This document shows positions 54,342 to 63,161 of a DNA stretch of 64,000 nucleotides, one piece after another. Position numbers and translations under genes: made by a program. This stretch comes from Foliimonas ilicis (GTDB taxonomy: Bacteria; Pseudomonadota; Alphaproteobacteria; Rhizobiales; Rhizobiaceae): NCBI RefSeq assembly GCF_039939195.1, contig NZ_JBDUUH010000011.1:1-64000 (forward strand), given 5' to 3'. Under the pieces are notes generated by a model. The model made no database searches, was not told the DNA's origin, and saw only the letters and a list, made by a program, of their open reading frames with translations. Positions within the stretch are counted from its first letter, which is position 1; every line of letters begins with the position of its first letter.

Positions 54342-55244
54342 ATGCGCTTCGATCTAACCGACCTTCGCCTTTTTCTGCTCGTCGTCGAAGCGGGCAGCAT
54401 CACGCATGGCGCGGCGGCGGCGAACCTGTCGCTTCCCTCCGCCAGCGAGCGCCTGCGCGGCATGGAAGACGCCAGCGGCATCAGGCTTCTGGAACGCGGC
54501 CGCAGGGGTGTCGTGCCAACGCAGGCCGGTGAAGCGATGGCGCATCATGCGCGGCTGATCCTGCGCCATATGGACCGTATGCAGGGCGAACTCGGCGAAT
54601 ATTCCTCCGGCCTGAAAGCCACGATCCGCCTTCTGGCGAACACGGCGGCGATTACCGAATTCCTTCCCGAAGCGCTCGCACCATGGCTTGCAACCCATCC
54701 GCATATCGACGTCGATCTCAAAGAGCGCCAGAGCTCGGACATCGTGAAGGCGGTGTCGGGCGGACTGGCGGAAATCGGCATTATCTCGGATGCCGTGGAA
54801 AGCGGCTCCTTGCAGCTTCGCCCCTTCGCGCTGGACAGGCTCGTCATGGTCGTGCCCAAAGCGCATCCACTGGCCGGAACAAGACGCATAGCGTTTTCAG
54901 AAATTCTGAACAGCCAGTTCGTCGGACTGACCACAGGCAGCGCCTTGCAGGACTATATCGACGGCAAGGCAGATCTCGCCGGCTCCAAGCTGAAATTCCG
55001 CATACGTATTCGCACATTCGAAGGCATCTGCCGCATGGTCGCGCAAGGCGTCGGCATCGGCATCGTTCCCGAAACTGCCGCACGCCGCTGCAAGCGTTCC
55101 ATGCCCATTGCCAGCATCCGTCTCACCGATGCCTGGGCGACACGCCGCCTTTCCTTGTGCTTCCGCGATGGTTCGGAACTGTCACCATCGGCGCGTGGCC
55201 TGATCGCGCATCTGACAGCGCGCGCCACGCGTCCAGCCCTATAA
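54342..55244 (+). CDS. LysR family transcriptional regulator
   Basis: 300 residues. The winged helix-turn-helix is at 1-60 (LTDLRLFLLVVEAGSITHGAAAANLSLPSASERLRGMEDA), followed by a periplasmic-binding-protein-like effector domain (LALDRLVMVVPKAHPLAG; FEGICRMVAQGVGIGIVPE). The ATG at 54342 matches the usual family start; upstream frame extension looks spurious. It probably controls the divergent TauE-like permease, with a small ligand such as an organic acid or sulfonate unknown. Confidence 0.9.
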   Translation: MRFDLTDLRLFLLVVEAGSITHGAAAANLSLPSASERLRGMEDASGIRLLERGRRGVVPTQAGEAMAHHARLILRHMDRMQGELGEYSSGLKATIRLLANTAAITEFLPEALAPWLATHPHIDVDLKERQSSDIVKAVSGGLAEIGIISDAVESGSLQLRPFALDRLVMVVPKAHPLAGTRRIAFSEILNSQFVGLTTGSALQDYIDGKADLAGSKLKFRIRIRTFEGICRMVAQGVGIGIVPETAARRCKRSMPIASIRLTDAWATRRLSLCFRDGSELSPSARGLIAHLTARATRPAL

Positions 55245-55360
55245 AGTACTAAATTCCCCAAGTTAAGTATTTAAACAAATCGAAAATGCAACCTTATACA
55301 ATTTTTAATTGATGAGGGCGTTTACTTGGATCGTACAGTTGATCAATTAGGTCTTTTCAA

Positions 55361-55807
55361 ATGACTAAATTGGCTCAAGTAAAGTATGCTCCACTTACTT
55401 TCCGAAAAGAAAAATCGGGAACGGCAGCAATCGAGTTCGCGATCCTCTCCCCCCTTTTCATCCTCCTTCTTATGGGCATGATCGCTTACGGCATTTATTT
55501 CGGCGCCAGCCACTCCATCCAGCAGATCGCCGCAGATGCAGCGCGCACAGCGATTGCGGGCGTGAATGCAAACGAGCGCTCAACGCTCGCCTCCAACTTC
55601 GTTCGATTGAACGCCGGCGGCTATCCCTTCGTCGATCCGCAAAAGCTGACCGTCGAAGCCCGTGATAGCTCTGCCGATGGCAACCAATTCGTGGTCGCGC
55701 TCCGCTATGACGCGACCGCCTTACCCATCTGGAGCCTGTTTCGAGACTTGCCCATGCCGGGCAAAACCATTTCACGGCAATCAACGATCCGCGTTGGAGG
55801 CATTTGA
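55361..55807 (+). CDS. TadE-like pilus assembly protein
   Basis: 148 residues. A basic start is followed by the TadE-type prepilin segment KSGTAAIEFAILSPLFILLLMGMIAYG (about 18-45), with Glu at position +5 after Gly-Thr, and a C-terminal pseudopilin domain. TadE/TadG pseudopilins belong to the Flp/Tad type IVb system and need the TadV peptidase. Neither tadZ-A-B-C nor flp is visible here. The stop overlaps the frame of the next gene's possible leading codons. Confidence 0.85.
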   Translation: MTKLAQVKYAPLTFRKEKSGTAAIEFAILSPLFILLLMGMIAYGIYFGASHSIQQIAADAARTAIAGVNANERSTLASNFVRLNAGGYPFVDPQKLTVEARDSSADGNQFVVALRYDATALPIWSLFRDLPMPGKTISRQSTIRVGGI

Positions 55808-55830
55808 AACCAGCGCGAGCGGAGGGACGA

Positions 55831-57549
55831 ATGAGATCGACGATAAGACGTTTTCTTTCAACTACTTCGGGCAACATAGCAGTCATGGCGGCGCTTACCA
55901 TGCCGGTCGGGATAGCGCTTGGAGCCATCGCCATCGACTCAGCCTCGCTCTATACCGAGCGCCGTGAGGCACAATCTCTGGTCGATCTTGCCGCGATTAC
56001 GGCAGCGGCCAATCTTTCCAAGGCACAGACTGCTGTCCTCACCACTTTCCGCGAAAACGGCGTCTCCGACGTTACGGTCATCGCCGCAGGCACAACACCG
56101 CCTGCTGACGCCAGCGGGATCAAGCCGACCGTTACAATCACGCCCGGCCGCTATACCGGCAACGCCTCCGCGGCCATCGGCACACGCTTTCAGGCCGGTG
56201 CGACACCCACCAATGCGGTCAAGGTGACATACAGCAAAACCGGCACACGGTTCTTCGGTGCCGCGCTGATCGATCCGCCGACTATCAGCACGGAAGCGAT
56301 CGCAGGCACCAAAACGGAGGCGGCCTTCTCTGTCGGCTCGCGACTGGCCTCCCTGAATGACGGTATCGTCAACTCGCTGCTGAGCGGCCTGCTCGGCGGC
56401 AATGTCAGCCTGAGCGTCATGGATTACAATGCCCTGCTCAGTGCCGATGTCAGTGCGTTTTCGTTTCTGGATGCGCTCGCAACCAATCTCAACATCACGG
56501 CAGGCACCTATTCGGATGTATTGAATTCAACGGTAAAAGTCGGTCAGATCGTATCGGCCATGGCCGCCATACCCGGCCAGGACAATGCGGTGAAAGTCGC
56601 GCTCAACAAGCTTCTGGTGGGGATACCCGCCAAAGTCACCGTTCCGTTGAAAGCGGTTTTCGACATCGGTTCCGCCGCGCATCTGGGGCTTGGACAGCGC
56701 CCCGCAGGTCTCTCGGCTGACGTCAACGCATTGCAGATGCTGATGGCGAGTGTCGTTATGGCAGACGGGAAAAATCAGGCGGGCGTCAACCTCAACATAG
56801 ACCTTCTCGGACTGGCAGGCGCCAGCCTGGAAATCGCCATAGGCGAACCGCCGCAAAGATCACCCTGGTACACGATCGGTGAAACAGGCGCTGTCGTGCG
56901 CACCGCGCAGACACGCATCAAACTTAACGTCGATGTTGCCGGAAATCTTGCGCCGCTTCTCGGTAAGCTTATCAGCATTCCGATCTATGCCGAAGTCGCC
57001 TACGCCGAAGCACGGCTGACGGAAATCACCTGCCCCACCGGCCCTTCCAGCCGCCAGGTAAAGATCGCCGCTCGTCCCGGCCTCGTTGATCTGCGCATTG
57101 CCGATATCAAGAGTGCTGCCATGAAGGACTTTAGAAAAAAGCCCAACGACGACAGGGCAAAGCTGGTGAATGTGGAGCTACTGGGGCTCGGACTTGCCGG
57201 CGTAATGGCCCATGCGCAGATCAATGTCGGCAACGAAAACCCGCAGACGCTCACCTTCAACAATCAGGAAATCACGGACCAGGCTGTCAAAAGCGTCGCG
57301 ACACGGGACATCACCACCTCGCTTGTCTCCTCCCTGCTGGGACAATTGAGCCTCAAGGCGCAATTGCTGTTCATCACCATCGATCTTCCAAAAGGTACTT
57401 TGGACCCGCTCATGTCTATTCTGAGAGGTGTGACGCCAGCAGTGGATACCTTGCTTTACAATGTTCTGGCGCTGCTTGGCGTGAAGGTCGGCGAAGCCGA
57501 CGTGAAGGTTCACGGGGCGACATGTGCCCGTTCGGTGCTGGTGCAGTAG
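55831..57549 (+). CDS. TadG-like pilus assembly/secreted protein
   Basis: 572 residues from an ATG preceded by GGAGGG; a TTG at 55804 is in frame but less likely. The N-terminus (TTSGNIAVMAALTMPVGIALGAIAIDSASLYTERREAQSLVDLAAITAA) is the TadG/TadE-like membrane segment with the downstream acid and Gln motif. The central part is repetitive and hydrophobic, without a visible vWA MIDAS motif, so it is shorter in function than full TadG. It ends with Cys (ATCARSVLVQ). It is probably exposed to the periplasm. Confidence 0.8.
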   Translation: MRSTIRRFLSTTSGNIAVMAALTMPVGIALGAIAIDSASLYTERREAQSLVDLAAITAAANLSKAQTAVLTTFRENGVSDVTVIAAGTTPPADASGIKPTVTITPGRYTGNASAAIGTRFQAGATPTNAVKVTYSKTGTRFFGAALIDPPTISTEAIAGTKTEAAFSVGSRLASLNDGIVNSLLSGLLGGNVSLSVMDYNALLSADVSAFSFLDALATNLNITAGTYSDVLNSTVKVGQIVSAMAAIPGQDNAVKVALNKLLVGIPAKVTVPLKAVFDIGSAAHLGLGQRPAGLSADVNALQMLMASVVMADGKNQAGVNLNIDLLGLAGASLEIAIGEPPQRSPWYTIGETGAVVRTAQTRIKLNVDVAGNLAPLLGKLISIPIYAEVAYAEARLTEITCPTGPSSRQVKIAARPGLVDLRIADIKSAAMKDFRKKPNDDRAKLVNVELLGLGLAGVMAHAQINVGNENPQTLTFNNQEITDQAVKSVATRDITTSLVSSLLGQLSLKAQLLFITIDLPKGTLDPLMSILRGVTPAVDTLLYNVLALLGVKVGEADVKVHGATCARSVLVQ

Positions 57550-57570
57550 AGTCTTTCCGGCTCAGATGGA

Positions 57571-57693
57571 ATCGCCCCTCATCCCGCTGCCGCGACCTTC
57601 TCCCCGTAAAGAACGGGGAGAAGGAGGCTGACCGCAACGTTCACGTCTCCCTCTCCCCGTTCTTCACGGGGAGAGGGAGACGTGAGGGGCAAT
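57571..57693. repeat. Third palindromic element with two nested hairpins
   Basis: A first hairpin TTCTCCCCGT-AAAG-AACGGGGAGAA lies at 57598-57622. A second, perfect 20-bp stem TCACGTCTCCCTCTCCCCGT with loop TCTTC lies at 57641-57685. Outer ends ATCGCCCCTCA and TGAGGGGCAAT pair too. It lies between convergent genes (TadG-like and alpha-glucosidase) and would also work as a transcription barrier. Confidence 0.85.
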
Positions 57694-57726
57694 TTCCATC
57701 AAAGCCTGAAATGATCTAGCTGAGGA

Positions 57727-59358
57727 CTATTCCAGCCGTGCGACGAACGCGGCGATGCCGCCGAGTGAGACCGAACCGTCCTCGAAGCGTGCATCCTGTC
57801 CGGGATAGCCAATCGCCGTAACCTTGCCGAGATCGGCAGGCACTAGCCACTCGGTCGCTTCGGGCATGAAATTGAACACGCAAAGCAGCCTTTCATTGCC
57901 TGCCTCCCGGATGAAGGCCAGCAAATCGGCATGCGTATCGACGAACTGGATCGAGCCATCGATCAGCGGGCGATGCTCCTTCCGAAGCTTCAGCATCGCG
58001 CGGTAATGATTCAGCACCGAGCCTGACGCATCCTGCGTGTCGGCTGCTTTCAAGAGATGCGCAGGCTTCACCGGCAGCCATGGCTGGCCGTCCGAAAAAC
58101 CGCCATGTATGGCGTTTGCTTCCCATGCAATCGGCGTGCGGCATCCGTCACGGCCCTTGAAACCCGGCCAGAAGCGGATGCCGTAAGGATCGCGCAGTTC
58201 CTCGAATGCGAGTTCTGCTTCCTCGAAGCCAAGCTCCTCACCTTGATAAAGACAGATCGAGCCGCGCATAGAGGCAAGCAGGCAGATGGAGAATTTCGCC
58301 ACCGCATCGGGGTCCACGCCGGGTGCTGTCCAGCGCGAAACATGGCGCATCACGTCGTGGTTCGAGAACGCCCAGCAGACCCAACCATCCTGCACCATGC
58401 TTTCGAAAGCGCTGACCGCGCCGCGCACATGGGCAGCGGAAAACTCCGGTCCGAGCATGTCGAACGTATAGCACATATGCAGCCGGTGATCGCCTTCGGT
58501 ATAGGCGGCAACCGTGTTCAGCGAGCGCGCGCCATCGCCCACCTCACCAACGGAGGTACGCCCTTCATATTGGTCCAGCAGCGCACGGAATTTCTCCAGA
58601 AAGGCGAGGTTTTCAGGCCGTGTCTTGTCGTAGAGATGGTTCTGGTAGCCGTATGGATTGGTGTCTGGAATATCATTCGCCGCGCCCTGCTCGGCAGGTG
58701 GATTGTCGCGCAATTCCTGATCGTGAACATAGTAGTTCACCGTATCCAGCCGGAAGCCGTCGACTCCGCGATCGAGCCAGAAACGCACTGTGCCAAGCAG
58801 CGCATCCTGCACTTGCGTATTGTGGAAATTCAGATCTGGCTGCGATGCGAGGAAATTGTGCATGTAATATTGCCGCCTTGTGGAATCCCACTCCCAGGCA
58901 GGCCCGCCGAAAATCGACAGCCAGTTGTTGGGCGCCGAACCGTCCGGTTTCGCATCCGCCCAGATATACCAATCGGCCTTCGGATTGTCCCGGCTTGACC
59001 GGCTTTCAGCGAACCAGGCATGGCGATCAGACGAGTGCGACAGCACCTGGTCGATCATCACTTTCAAGCCATGGCGATGCGCCTCGGCCACCAATTCATC
59101 GAAATCCTCCATCGTTCCGAACATCGGATCGACGGCGCAATAATCGGAAACGTCGTAGCCCATGTCGGCCATCGGCGATTTGAAGAAAGGCGAAAGCCAG
59201 ATTGCATCGACGCCGAGCGAGGCAATATGCGGAATGCGGCGCACCACGCCCTTCAAATCGCCGCTGCCGTCGCCGGTCGTGTCCTGATAGGAGCGCGGAT
59301 AGACCTGATAGATGACACAACCGCGCCACCAGTCCGAGTTCTTTTCAGGAACCGTCAT
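57727..59358 (-). CDS. Alpha-glucosidase, GH13 family
   Basis: 543 residues. N-terminal GCVIYQVYPRSYQDTTGDG is typical of GH13 alpha-glucosidases. The catalytic nucleophile Asp205 lies in GFRLDTVNYY, the acid Glu272 in SVGEVGDG, and the transition-state pair His334-Asp335 in FSNHDVMR. It hydrolyses alpha-1,4 glucosides such as maltose in the cytoplasm (no signal). It overlaps glgX by 14 bp and is the last gene of the glycogen operon. Exact specificity (maltose, sucrose, trehalose) is unknown. Confidence 0.93.
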   Translation of the reverse strand: MTVPEKNSDWWRGCVIYQVYPRSYQDTTGDGSGDLKGVVRRIPHIASLGVDAIWLSPFFKSPMADMGYDVSDYCAVDPMFGTMEDFDELVAEAHRHGLKVMIDQVLSHSSDRHAWFAESRSSRDNPKADWYIWADAKPDGSAPNNWLSIFGGPAWEWDSTRRQYYMHNFLASQPDLNFHNTQVQDALLGTVRFWLDRGVDGFRLDTVNYYVHDQELRDNPPAEQGAANDIPDTNPYGYQNHLYDKTRPENLAFLEKFRALLDQYEGRTSVGEVGDGARSLNTVAAYTEGDHRLHMCYTFDMLGPEFSAAHVRGAVSAFESMVQDGWVCWAFSNHDVMRHVSRWTAPGVDPDAVAKFSICLLASMRGSICLYQGEELGFEEAELAFEELRDPYGIRFWPGFKGRDGCRTPIAWEANAIHGGFSDGQPWLPVKPAHLLKAADTQDASGSVLNHYRAMLKLRKEHRPLIDGSIQFVDTHADLLAFIREAGNERLLCVFNFMPEATEWLVPADLGKVTAIGYPGQDARFEDGSVSLGGIAAFVARLE

Positions 59359-61330
59359 ATGGCTCTTGCTCCTTCATGTTAACTTCGACGACCAACGCGA
59401 TGCTGCGACCGTGAACGGATAGCACACGGCCCCCGATCAGCCCCGCCTGCGTGTCTGCAACCTCCCAGACCAGACCTTCGGACAAAGGCAACGAAAACGC
59501 CGCCGCTCGCCAATCCCCATTGACGAGAATTGCAAATCGTCCGCCTTCGCGGGTCTTCGACAAAGTGGGCATGAGCATGGTGAAGCAGCGGCGCTCGGCA
59601 TCGTTCCACTCACTTTCGGTCATCGGCGCGCCGGTTTCCGTCAGCCACTCGACGTCATGCTCGCTGAGAAATTCCGTCGAAGTGAGCGCGGAACCCGCCC
59701 TCAAACGCGATAGATGGGTGGCGAATTCCTCAAGCCCGATGTCGCGCTTTTCCCAGTCGAACCATGCGATTTCATTGTCCTGAGCGTAAGCATTGTTGTT
59801 GCCGCGCTGCGTGCGGCCGGACTCGTCGCCTGCCGTCAGCATGATCGTGCCGCGTGAAGCGAAAAGTGTGGCGAGCAGCGCGCGCCTGTCATTATCGCGA
59901 TGAATGAGGATTTTCGCGTCGTTCGTTTTCCCCTCTACGCCGTTGTTCCACGAAATATTGTCGTCGTGGCCGTCGCGGTTTTCTTCGCCATTGGCTTCAT
60001 TGTGCTTGTGTTCGTAAGCCGTGATGTCGGCCAGCGTCATGCCGTCATGCGCCGCGATGAAATTGACGGTTCTCGTATGCGATTTGCCCTCGCCGCCAAA
60101 CACATCGGACGATCCGGCAAGTCGCGTCGCCAGCCGTCCGATCATGCCCGGATCGCCGCGCCAGAAGCGGCGCACATCGTCACGGTATTTGTCGTTCCAT
60201 TCCAGAAACGCCTCCGGAAAATGCCCAAGCTGATAGCCGCCGGGGCCGATGTCCCATGGCTCAGCGATCAGAACACGGTCGCGCAAAAGCTCGTCGCGGC
60301 GCATTTCCTCGAACAGGCAGGCATTCGGATCGAAGCCGGAGGCCGTGCGTCCGAGAATGCTCGCCAGATCAAAGCGAAAGCCATCGACGCCCGCATAGCG
60401 CACGAAATGGCGCAACGAATCCAGCACAAGCTGGCGCACAGCCGGGTGGTCGCAGGCCAGCGTATTGCCCGTTCCGGTGTCGTTTATCAGCGTGTCCGGT
60501 TTGCCCGTTGCATGACGATAATAGGCAGGATTGTCGAGGCCGCGTAGCGAGAGCGTCGGCCCCTGCACATCGCTTTCGCCCGTATGGTTGAACACCAGAT
60601 CGAGGATCACGCCGATGCCCGCCTCGCGCAAAGCCGCAACCGTATCGCGCAATTCTATCAGCCCGCCCGGCGCCAGACGCGGGTCGAGCGCCATGAACGA
60701 AACGGGGTTATAGCCCCACGCATTGGTCAGCCCCAGCGGCGGCAGATGACGTTCATCAATCCATGCCGTGATCGGCATAAGCTCGACCGCCGAGACGCCC
60801 AGCTTTTTCAGATGCTTGATGATCGCGGGCTGTGCCAACGCTGCAATCGTGCCGCGCAATTTCATCGGCACTTCAGGGTGCAGCATCGTAAAGGCGCGCA
60901 CCGGAACTTCGTAGATCAGCCCGCCCGGCTGGAAAAGCGGCGGCATGGGCGTGAGTGGTTCGAGCTTCCGTGCAACAGCCTTCGGCATGAGCGAAGCCGT
61001 ATCCTCCCCCTCGCCTCGCCGCGTCGCGAGGCGTCCGTCATAGACATAAGGCCGGTCGATTTCGACGGCATACGGGTCGATCAGAAACTTGTCAGGGTCG
61101 AACCAGAGGCCCAGCCACGGATCGTAATCGCCATCGGCGCGAAAGCCGTAGCGCGTGCCTTCGCCAAGTCCGGGTATGGTGGCGGAGAAGATGTCGTCCT
61201 CGCGGGTCAGCTCGTGGGTGGCTTCTTTGTCGCCATCGAAAATCGACACGGAAATGCGCGAGGCTGTCGCGGAACGGACTGCAAAGCGGATGCCTTCCGG
61301 CAGGATGGTTGCGCCGAGCTGGTCAGTCAT
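59345..61330 (-). CDS. glgX: Glycogen debranching enzyme
   Basis: 661 residues of the GlgX/isoamylase type. A carbohydrate-binding N-terminal domain (about 1-110) precedes the GH13 barrel: DLVFNHTGESDVQGPTLS, nucleophile Asp321 in GFRFDLASILGR, acid Glu357 in LIAEPWD, and His427-Asp428 in FIAAHDGMTL. It removes limit-dextrin branches from glycogen. The ATG at 61330 is favoured over an upstream frame running into the repeat. A 61342-61506 repeat separates it from pgm. Confidence 0.93.
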   Translation of the reverse strand: MTDQLGATILPEGIRFAVRSATASRISVSIFDGDKEATHELTREDDIFSATIPGLGEGTRYGFRADGDYDPWLGLWFDPDKFLIDPYAVEIDRPYVYDGRLATRRGEGEDTASLMPKAVARKLEPLTPMPPLFQPGGLIYEVPVRAFTMLHPEVPMKLRGTIAALAQPAIIKHLKKLGVSAVELMPITAWIDERHLPPLGLTNAWGYNPVSFMALDPRLAPGGLIELRDTVAALREAGIGVILDLVFNHTGESDVQGPTLSLRGLDNPAYYRHATGKPDTLINDTGTGNTLACDHPAVRQLVLDSLRHFVRYAGVDGFRFDLASILGRTASGFDPNACLFEEMRRDELLRDRVLIAEPWDIGPGGYQLGHFPEAFLEWNDKYRDDVRRFWRGDPGMIGRLATRLAGSSDVFGGEGKSHTRTVNFIAAHDGMTLADITAYEHKHNEANGEENRDGHDDNISWNNGVEGKTNDAKILIHRDNDRRALLATLFASRGTIMLTAGDESGRTQRGNNNAYAQDNEIAWFDWEKRDIGLEEFATHLSRLRAGSALTSTEFLSEHDVEWLTETGAPMTESEWNDAERRCFTMLMPTLSKTREGGRFAILVNGDWRAAAFSLPLSEGLVWEVADTQAGLIGGRVLSVHGRSIALVVEVNMKEQEPYDGS

Positions 61331-61341
61331 GCACGGCAAGT

Positions 61342-61506
61342 CCCCCACTCCGTCCGCTTCGCGGCCACCTCTCCCCCACTTTGTAGGGGAGAGGAAAGGT
61401 ACCAACCCGCGGAAGGTGTTCGTGTGGTTTCACCGGCATCACAATCACTCCTTCCTCTCCCTCACGAAGTGGGGGAGAGGTGGCCGCGAAGCGGACGGAG
61501 TGGGGG
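61342..61506. repeat. Palindromic element, second family, within the glycogen operon
   Basis: The arms CCCCCACTCCGTCCGCTTCG and its complement ending CGGACGGAGTGGGGG bracket a unique centre that includes CTTTCCTCTCC-like ends. The same family is at 12388-12569. It lies in the 199-bp gap between pgm and glgX on the operon's transcript. Confidence 0.9.
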
Positions 61507-61529
61507 TAATACTTACCAAGATGACAAGC

Positions 61530-63158
61530 TCAGGTAATAACAGTCGGGGCATCGCGCCCGGTGTGCTTCACAATCCCGGCAATCTCATTGGCAGCACGGA
61601 TCAAATCGGCAAGTGCGGTCTGCGTCTCGATATTATGGCGCGCTGCGTCCGACTCGTAACGCTCGATATAGACCCGCAAAGTCGCGCCCGACGTGCCGGT
61701 GCCAGACAGCCGGAAGACAACCCGCGAACCGCCCTTGAACAGAATGCGGATGCCCTGTTTTTCGCTGACGGAACCATCGACCGGATCGTGATAGGCGAAA
61801 TCGTCGGCCTTCTCGATCGTCAGATCACCGAATTTCTGGCCGGGAAGCGAAGCAAGCTTGCCGCGCAATTCATCGATCAACGCGTTCGCTTTCGCGCTGT
61901 CGACGTCCTCGTAATCATGCCGCGAATAGTAGTTTCGGCCATATTGCGTCCAATGCTCGTTGACGATTTCCTTCACGCTCTGCTTGCGCACGGCAAGGAT
62001 GTTGAGCCATAGCAGAACCGCCCAGAGACCGTCCTTTTCGCGCACATGGTCCGAGCCGGTGCCGGCACTTTCCTCGCCGCAAATCGTCGCCATTCCGGCA
62101 TCGAGCAGATTGCCGAAGAACTTCCAGCCGGTCGGCGTTTCGTACATGCCGATGCCGAGCTTTTCGGCCACACGATCAGCCGCGCCGCTGGTCGGCATGG
62201 AGCGCGCAATGCCTTTCAAGCCTGCCTTGTAACCCGGAGCCAGATGGGCGTTTGCGGCAAGCAGCGCCAGCGAATCCGAAGGCGTGACGAAAATTCCGCG
62301 CCCGATGATCAGATTGCGGTCGCCGTCACCGTCCGATGCCGCGCCGAAATCCGGTGCATCGGGCCCCATCAGTTCATCGAACAAATGCTTGGCATGAACG
62401 AGGTTCGGATCGGGGTGATGCCCGCCGAAATCCTCCAAAGGCTTCGCATTTCTTGCGGTTTTTGCAGGTGCGCCCAGCCGTTTTTCGAGAATTTCAGTCG
62501 CATAAGGGCCGGTAACGGCGTGCATTGCGTCGAATCTCATGCGGAAACCGGACTGAAACAGCGCGCGGATCGCATCGAAGTCGAACAATTGCTCCATGAG
62601 TTCGGCGTAGTCGGAAACGGGATCGACAATTTCGACGATCATGTCGCCGACCTTGCTTTCGCCGAGCGCGTCGATGTCGACAGGCTTCGCATCGGTGGTC
62701 AGGAAGCGCGAAATCGTCTTCGACTTTTCATAAATCGCATCGGTGATTTTTTCAGGCGCCGGGCCGCCATTGCCGATGTTGTATTTGATGCCGAAATCTT
62801 CTTTCGGGCCACCGGGATTGTGGCTGGCCGAAAGGATCAGCCCACCGAACGCCTTGCGTTTGCGGATGAGGTGCGAGGCGGCAGGCGTGGAAAGAATGCC
62901 GCCCTGCCCGACCACCACCCGGCCAAAACCGTTTGCGGCGGCCATGGCGATGACTTTCTGGATCACTTCGCGATTGTAGTAGCGGCCATCGCCGCCCACG
63001 ACCAAGATCTCACCCTCAAAACCTTCCAGCGCATCGAACACCGACTGGATGAAATTCTCGGCATAGTGTTCCTGCTGGAAAACAGGCACCTTCTTACGAA
63101 GGCCCGAAGTGCCCGGTTTCTGGTCATCGTAAGGCTTTGTCTGGACTTCACGTTTCAT
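61530..63158 (-). CDS. pgm: Phosphoglucomutase
   Basis: 542 residues of the alpha-D-phosphohexomutase family, bacterial Pgm type. The phosphoserine is Ser112 in LSASHNPGG; the metal loop is Asp276-Gly-Asp278-Gly-Asp280 in ASDGDGDRN; GEESAGTGSDH is the sugar-binding loop, and SGTGTSGATLR the phosphate-binding tail. It interconverts glucose-1- and glucose-6-phosphate, linking glycogen to glycolysis. It starts 3 bp after the glgA stop, so they are co-transcribed. Confidence 0.95.
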   Translation of the reverse strand: MKREVQTKPYDDQKPGTSGLRKKVPVFQQEHYAENFIQSVFDALEGFEGEILVVGGDGRYYNREVIQKVIAMAAANGFGRVVVGQGGILSTPAASHLIRKRKAFGGLILSASHNPGGPKEDFGIKYNIGNGGPAPEKITDAIYEKSKTISRFLTTDAKPVDIDALGESKVGDMIVEIVDPVSDYAELMEQLFDFDAIRALFQSGFRMRFDAMHAVTGPYATEILEKRLGAPAKTARNAKPLEDFGGHHPDPNLVHAKHLFDELMGPDAPDFGAASDGDGDRNLIIGRGIFVTPSDSLALLAANAHLAPGYKAGLKGIARSMPTSGAADRVAEKLGIGMYETPTGWKFFGNLLDAGMATICGEESAGTGSDHVREKDGLWAVLLWLNILAVRKQSVKEIVNEHWTQYGRNYYSRHDYEDVDSAKANALIDELRGKLASLPGQKFGDLTIEKADDFAYHDPVDGSVSEKQGIRILFKGGSRVVFRLSGTGTSGATLRVYIERYESDAARHNIETQTALADLIRAANEIAGIVKHTGRDAPTVIT

Positions 63159-63161
63159 GTT

